Assembly (NCBI GenBank): GCA_026693085.1
Contig: JAPLNB010000155.1
Location: 1 to 64,000 of the forward strand
DNA from: Planctomycetota bacterium
GTDB taxonomy: Bacteria; Planctomycetota; Phycisphaerae; Tepidisphaerales; Tepidisphaeraceae
Reading direction: 5' to 3'
Length of the DNA stretch: 64,000 nucleotides
Shown: positions 60,601-64,000 of the stretch, piece by piece
Position numbering within the stretch: position 1 is the stretch's first letter
How the letters are laid out: each line of letters begins with the position of its first letter
Position numbers and translations under genes: made by a program
The notes under the pieces: model-generated
Seen by the model: only the letters and a program-made list of their open reading frames with translations
Databases searched by the model: none
Told to the model about the DNA's origin: nothing

Positions 60601-61495
60601 GTTCACCGCCGTCAACGGCGGCCTCCGCGACCTGTCGGTGGTCATCCGAGACTCGGGGGTACGTTCTCTGTCTGCCAAGATCGACGTGCCCTCGATGGAA
60701 CTCGCCCAGCGTCCCGCCAAGGACTTTCGGGGCGCACTCAAGAAGATGGAATGGCCGGGTGTGACAGGCCACAACGTCTATCACTTTGAGGATCTTCAAG
60801 CGAAGGTCGCCGGCGGCAAGCTGGCGATGTCGCAGCTCGATATCGACGTTCCGGACAAGGGCCCCAGTATGTATGCCCTGCGACTGGACCTGAAGGACAT
60901 CGACCTTCGCAGTCTTGAACTCGAGGGCAACCTCCACGGCCGACTCAACGCCAGTCTGAACCTGGAGGCCAAGTGGAACGATCCGGCCTCCCGCGTCGGC
61001 CGTGGCGATGTGCTCATCCAGGGCCAGGATCTCTACAACGTTCCGATCGTCTTCGGCTGGCTACAGGTGGCCAACCTCGCCATGCCCGTGAAGAGCCCGT
61101 TCACGGAAGCCACCTGCACGTACAACATTCAGGGCCACAAACTGGTGCTCAGACCGATCGTGCTTCGGACCTCCACCGTCACCATGCAGGGCGACGGCGT
61201 CCTGGACTTCGGCTCGAAACGAATGGAGATGACGTTCCTCACGGACAATCGCAATCTCTTCCGGATCCCCTTCCTGGGCGACATCCTCGATGTTGCCAAA
61301 CACGAACTGCTTCCCATCCACGTTACGGGGACCATCACAGAGCCCCGGGTCCGTGTCAAATCTCTGCGCACGTTCACCACCACGCTCGACCAGGTCTTCG
61401 ACCGCCCTGAGGAGCAAGCTGCGAAGCCAGGCAAGAAAAGGGCAAGAACACCTCCGGGCATGATTCCGGTGGCGACGACGCGCCCGGCCAAGTAG
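57614..61495 (+). CDS. AsmA/TamB-like large membrane-anchored protein
   Basis: The 1293-residue protein has one N-terminal membrane segment (about 29-52, AVVLFFLVGIICGYWVITDS), then a very long beta-rich body with repeated 'GxVxI'-type sheets. It ends with an AsmA-like C-terminal region (about 1100-1270) containing GRLNASLNLEAKW, GDVLIQGQDLYNVPIVFG and VTMQGDGVLDFGSKRMEM. Proteins of this kind bridge the membranes and move lipids to, or assemble proteins in, the outer membrane. AAGGA lies close to ATG 57614. No BamA-type gene is adjacent. The gene has balanced base composition. Confidence 0.78.
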   Translation: MPHPSTYLEFPSQGAVTLGVVGRRRRGRRQFLRAVVLFFLVGIICGYWVITDSNRVGPIAEHYLSKVVGGRVKVHKANLSLFEGLRLEGVEVYIGGADRPDSQLFSARVLIVRTSLGGLVSGRLEAARIMVLDPHFRLCENVDADESSRWNYMLLSRGHGAEKPSGRDRPTGLPEIVLRGGVVEYSRIMNGRYEPVGSMAIDGQLTPDPRPAQANRYRFDLDSRGRGEAAGPHISGTIDMDTPSVSARLQDFEFNHALRAMLPAQVQAWCQSHQLSGRVRIPRFEYIPESRGASRAFHVEVQLDGVDMAILPEELLGSEDFHRISSLRPGIRIDEPADLGLVSRSDIIDQTLQLRPVFLTNVSGRLVFTPDQVRFSGVCGEIENNTVLLDGAIYGYNEDAPALLKVIANDLRIPRHPRYLASLPQVVRKIYSDFSPAGRASLFFELRRDRPGGRLKITGEAVILNGVFCFEGFPYPLRGITGRIIVGPDRATGQDRIDLVNLRGIGMEGSCNAGVAIQVNGWVSPIDRGSAVEVHVAGSDVQFDQHLRRALPSDVRSVIDLFDIRSRGASSPARVIAPMELRGSFAARIRRPPGPKKKVMVDVDLDIVQGVGEFVGFRYPLRNVTGRIAVHPRYTEVKNLVARHGDSSICIEGRVNYGPDRPADPALTVTAKNIPLDNDLFLAVRDQPREWLQKGGIGGGFLDINGTIFLPPSANSSSDTDFQLEIAMRDGKIWPVGNSFAVTDAAAKLRLSSSGLIIDKMTGKRGSGEFLGQGIISWPEDQPRFNVAATITNVLLDETLYQIIPAAAQRSWKLLRPEGGADLDIAYTGGVVQGADSSGKLPASAETYEAVIRPKQLAINPVGFPWRMDNITGTVTITPEKTTFQDIVFHHGPAILRLSGSGVSEPKPQWDVVLSGQGVVVDDAFRRAIGDTLRGFCESIKLGGPLSFDCPKLTIRQIDSAASSDPGKPAPPPATEVEIEGASLLLADGSLDTGLPFTAVNGGLRDLSVVIRDSGVRSLSAKIDVPSMELAQRPAKDFRGALKKMEWPGVTGHNVYHFEDLQAKVAGGKLAMSQLDIDVPDKGPSMYALRLDLKDIDLRSLELEGNLHGRLNASLNLEAKWNDPASRVGRGDVLIQGQDLYNVPIVFGWLQVANLAMPVKSPFTEATCTYNIQGHKLVLRPIVLRTSTVTMQGDGVLDFGSKRMEMTFLTDNRNLFRIPFLGDILDVAKHELLPIHVTGTITEPRVRVKSLRTFTTTLDQVFDRPEEQAAKPGKKRARTPPGMIPVATTRPAK

Positions 61496-61530
61496 GCAGC
61501 GGACTTCTTATCCTGCCGATGAATGTCTGG

Positions 61531-62868
61531 TTAGTAGGCTCTGGTCAGTCGTGCGCGCGGGTACGCGAGGGTGAGACTATCTTCGTGCCGCATGCCTGCC
61601 TGGGATCTAGCTTCGGTGCACCACTGGCACATCCCGACGCCGTGGCCCCATCCGTGTCCGCCCAGGAATCTGGCGCGGTCGCTGTCGTTGATGATGCTTT
61701 CCACGAAGCTGCTGTTGAGGGTGGTTCCGGGCGAGGCATCGGTATTAACCGCCCATCGGAGTTCTTCGCCGCTAAGGCTGTACCGGGTTCCCTGCGAGTC
61801 GGTCAGGGTGTATCTCACGGGACGTCCGAAGCGGTTGCGGAGCTCGATGTCGATGCTGCGCAGCGAAGCCATGTTCTTGGTGATTCCGTTGCGACCGGCG
61901 CCCCACTGTCGCAGGCGGCGAGTCAGTTCGTCCTTCATCACCACGATGGGTCCCCAGGTGAACTTTGGCGAAGCGCTGCAGAGCGATCCCACATTCTGTT
62001 CGGAGAGCGCCTCTTCATAGGGGTCATGGAATGCGTGCATCGACGACTGGCTGATGCCGCCGCAGCAGGAGCTGAAATAGGCCTTGAATATCTTGCCATG
62101 CGCGTCAGGGCCGGCCACCAGCACAATGCCGGCGGTGGCGTTCACCGCATCGCGGCTCTTGGGCGTCTCGGCGTCGATGCCACCATACACCTGGCTGCGC
62201 GTGTCCGCATACACGTCCCAATGGCGGGGCGCCTGCCTGGGAACCAGCTTTTCGTACAGGGCATAGGTGCGGGCGACGATCGCCTGCGCCTTGTAGGTTT
62301 CGTCGTGCCACCCGGCAAGCACCTCCCTGGCCAGTACGCCCTTGAGGTACTCGTCGATGTCCAGCTCATTGATAACATCCAGTTTCGCGCCGCCGACAGG
62401 GATCATGCGGTAGTGCCCGCGGTATGGCTTGTCATTGATGCGGACCGAGCCGTCAACGATTGGCCGGAGGATCAGTTCGCCGCGTCCGAGGCTCGTCCTG
62501 CCCACGATCCACTGGTCAGCCGAATAGGTAACCGGGGCGCTGACATTGGGCGGCAAATCCAGTTGCCGGCGTGTGGAATCGGCAGTGGTGTAGTAGATGG
62601 GCGGCTGGTCGGCGCGGATGAAGACCTGGTCAACCGCCGGATGCAGGCGCACGCGGATGATCTGTCCCTGCAGGGTTGTCGCGGTGCCGTCGGTCTTGGG
62701 GCTGCATCCGCAGGGCCAGCACAGCAGGACCGTAAGGATGATCATCATCGAAGCGCAAGCCGCCAGCATGCGTCCAACGGGCAGGCGGTGCGACTGTCGC
62801 CGTCCTGCACGCAGAAAACACCCGAGCGCGTGCGCGCTGGCAACGATATGGTGCCCGATTCTTCCCAT
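61531..62868 (-). CDS. SpoIID/LytB-domain protein
   Basis: The 445-residue protein has a lipoprotein-like or signal segment (MMIILTVLLCWPCGCSP) and the SpoIID domain found in peptidoglycan lytic transglycosylases. ELDIDEYLKGVLAREVLAGW is followed by YKAQAIVARTYAL, and GHGWGHGVGMCQWC near the end is a domain signature. The last 25 residues differ from the usual 'ILxHYYPG' tail. Non-sporulating bacteria often carry such proteins in the envelope. AGGGA precedes the ATG by four bases. It is downstream of the TPR/alpha-CTD gene with a palindromic repeat between. Confidence 0.85.
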   Translation of the reverse strand: MGRIGHHIVASAHALGCFLRAGRRQSHRLPVGRMLAACASMMIILTVLLCWPCGCSPKTDGTATTLQGQIIRVRLHPAVDQVFIRADQPPIYYTTADSTRRQLDLPPNVSAPVTYSADQWIVGRTSLGRGELILRPIVDGSVRINDKPYRGHYRMIPVGGAKLDVINELDIDEYLKGVLAREVLAGWHDETYKAQAIVARTYALYEKLVPRQAPRHWDVYADTRSQVYGGIDAETPKSRDAVNATAGIVLVAGPDAHGKIFKAYFSSCCGGISQSSMHAFHDPYEEALSEQNVGSLCSASPKFTWGPIVVMKDELTRRLRQWGAGRNGITKNMASLRSIDIELRNRFGRPVRYTLTDSQGTRYSLSGEELRWAVNTDASPGTTLNSSFVESIINDSDRARFLGGHGWGHGVGMCQWCTEARSQAGMRHEDSLTLAYPRARLTRAY

Positions 62869-62902
62869 GGCGTCCCTGCCATCAAAAAAAACGTGGAATA
62901 CA

Positions 62903-62955
62903 GAATGATGAATGATGAGTCAGAAGACGCATTTTTGACTCATCATTTATCATTT
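62903..62955. repeat. long palindromic repeat
   Basis: AATGATGAATGATGAGTCA pairs with TGACTCATCATTTATCATT over a 13-base loop, forming a nearly perfect 19-base stem between the SpoIID and TPR/alpha-CTD genes. It may also slow transcription ends on either strand. Confidence 0.7.
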
Positions 62956-62973
62956 TGCAGGCAATATTCTCGC

Positions 62974-63879
62974 CTATTCTTCCAGCTTTCGCAATCCGAG
63001 GCCGAATGTGCCAAGCTGCTGCTTGATCTCGTTCAGGCTCGTCTGGCCGAAGTTTTTGCACCCCAGCAGTTCCGCTTCCGTGCGGGCTGCCAGATTGCCC
63101 ACGGTGTTGATATTGAGCCGTTGGAGCGCCTTTCGGCTGCGGACCGAAAGCTCGATGTCGGCGACCGACTTGCTCAGCACCTCAGGGGCTACGTTGCCAG
63201 CGACTGGGGGCGTCGTATGTCGCGGCGGAGCCTTCGAATCCTCGATCGACTGGCCTAGCCGAAGGCCCTTGCTCGCAAGCAGCGCCTTGATTTCGTTGAG
63301 GCTTGTCTCGCCGAAGTTCTTATAGCCCAAGAGCTCCGCTTCGGTAACTCTCAACAGATCGCCCAGGGACCGGACATTCATTTTTTTCAGGCAATTTCGG
63401 CTGCGCACCGACAGCTCAAAGTCGGTCACGGGAATATCCAGGACGGCGTTGCGTCGGTCTTCGCGGTTCTCATCGTCCTCAAAGTACATCGAGCGTGCGG
63501 AGTCCACGTCCTTGAGATAAAGCCTGGCCCGCTGGTGATTGGGATTACTCCGCAAAACCGCCTGGAGGCACCGATGCGCCTCCTCGTAGTGGTTGTTGTC
63601 CTCGTACAGGATGGCCAGGTTCAGGAGCGCATTGATATGCACGGGAGGGCTGGTGCTGATGCGCTCATAAAGCTCGATGGCCTTGGCATCATCGGCCTGC
63701 CGGTCATAGAGCACCGCCAAGCGGAAGCACGCCTGTTCGTGGTCGGAGTTTTCGTGAAGTGCCCGCTCATAGAATTCTACGGCCTTTTCATGCTGGCCGT
63801 GCGCTTCGGCCTCTTGGGCCTTGCGAAAGTATTCTTCGGCGGCCCGCTCGTTAATTGACGAAACTGCAAGTTCGCTCAT
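62974..63879 (-). CDS. TPR protein with two RNA polymerase alpha-CTD-like domains
   Basis: The 301-residue protein has about three tetratricopeptide repeats (residues 14-125: [40 protein letters not shown]). Two copies of the RNA polymerase alpha C-terminal domain follow. Copy 1 at 149-208 reads [20 protein letters not shown], then [20 protein letters not shown] and [12 protein letters not shown]. Copy 2 at 235-297 reads [20 protein letters not shown], then [20 protein letters not shown]. Both keep the helix-hairpin-helix and C-terminal GLxLG helix that bind UP-element DNA and activators. The real alpha subunit has one such domain on an assembly domain. This is probably a DNA- or polymerase-binding regulator. 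A strong promoter precedes it. Confidence 0.85.
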   Translation of the reverse strand: MSELAVSSINERAAEEYFRKAQEAEAHGQHEKAVEFYERALHENSDHEQACFRLAVLYDRQADDAKAIELYERISTSPPVHINALLNLAILYEDNNHYEEAHRCLQAVLRSNPNHQRARLYLKDVDSARSMYFEDDENREDRRNAVLDIPVTDFELSVRSRNCLKKMNVRSLGDLLRVTEAELLGYKNFGETSLNEIKALLASKGLRLGQSIEDSKAPPRHTTPPVAGNVAPEVLSKSVADIELSVRSRKALQRLNINTVGNLAARTEAELLGCKNFGQTSLNEIKQQLGTFGLGLRKLEE

Positions 63880-63933
63880 GACCTCTGCTTGGTTGAGACA
63901 ACGGTCCTCATCTGCGACATTTTCGGACCCCTA

Positions 63934-63962
63934 TTGATAATTGGCCCGCGGCGTGCTGTCAA
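63934..63962 (-). promoter_or_regulatory. promoter of the TPR/alpha-CTD gene
   Basis: On the minus strand TTGACA (63962-63957) and TATCAA (63939-63934) are spaced by 17 bases. The leader would be about 45-50 bases to ATG 63879. Confidence 0.75.
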
Positions 63963-64000
63963 CTGTTCCGATAGGTCATTCAGATGACTTTCCATGACCA

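Noticed and set aside
61531-62868. sporulation locus
   Set aside because: A single SpoIID-domain gene without other sporulation genes is common in non-sporulating bacteria.

Overview
The window looks like a chromosomal segment of a free-living Planctomycetota bacterium, probably of the Phycisphaerae type. The evidence is a GC-rich sequence, several Tat-exported Gfo/Idh/MocA oxidoreductases, a giant exported protein ending in dockerin-like calcium repeats and a PEP-CTERM sorting tail, an ISAzo13-type insertion sequence, and many exported lipoproteins beside slow-evolving housekeeping genes. No rRNA, tRNA, CRISPR array, phage or plasmid genes were recognised.

Layout. 0-10 kb: ilvD (branched-chain amino acids), then a five-gene carbohydrate-catabolism block (Tat-exported oxidoreductase, Tat-exported TIM-barrel isomerase, transaldolase-like aldolase, GarR-like beta-hydroxyacid dehydrogenase, and a convergent second exported oxidoreductase), then an exported PQQ-type beta-propeller. 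9.8-14.3 kb: a scarred zone with fused remnants of two unrelated transposases, a third transposase tail, a HEAT-repeat/membrane-protein pair, a short csrA-like fragment and a panC pseudogene with an internal deletion. 14.3-21 kb: a 1735-residue exported protein with 216-residue repeats at exactly constant spacing, convergent to an FN3/hyaluronidase-like lipoprotein. 21-32 kb: ADP-ribosylglycohydrolase, a candidate antisense-strand small RNA, an enolase-superfamily dehydratase/MFS operon, a GH63-type glucosidase, pyrD and two exported proteins. 32-45 kb: housekeeping core with eno, tsaB, ffh, recX, coaX, a short mnmE-like GTPase, rseP and dxr. 45-50.5 kb: a GH2 beta-galactosidase-like enzyme, an intact-ended ISAzo13 element inserted 8 bp after the lexA stop, lexA, and the RNase P RNA gene with an expanded P12 helix. 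50.6-64 kb: ECF sigma factor with membrane anti-sigma-like partner, MoxR ATPase, lipoproteins, an MFS protein, a PMT/ArnT-like glycosyltransferase with an AsmA/TamB-like protein, a SpoIID-like protein, and a TPR protein carrying two RNA polymerase alpha-CTD-like domains.

How it fits together: carbohydrate scavenging genes (GH63, GH2, GH-like lipoprotein, MR-type dehydratase with MFS carrier, sugar oxidoreductases) are interleaved with envelope-biogenesis and housekeeping genes. Short AT-richer palindromic 'word' repeats recur in the intergenic gaps, one within rnpB and one supplying the last codons of the giant protein. The most notable observations are the TPR/tandem alpha-CTD protein, the rnpB P12 expansion, the exact 648-bp periodicity, the candidate sRNA at 22.8-23.0 kb, and the shortened MnmE lacking its C-terminal cysteine motif. 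All calls come from reading the sequence; no database search was run.
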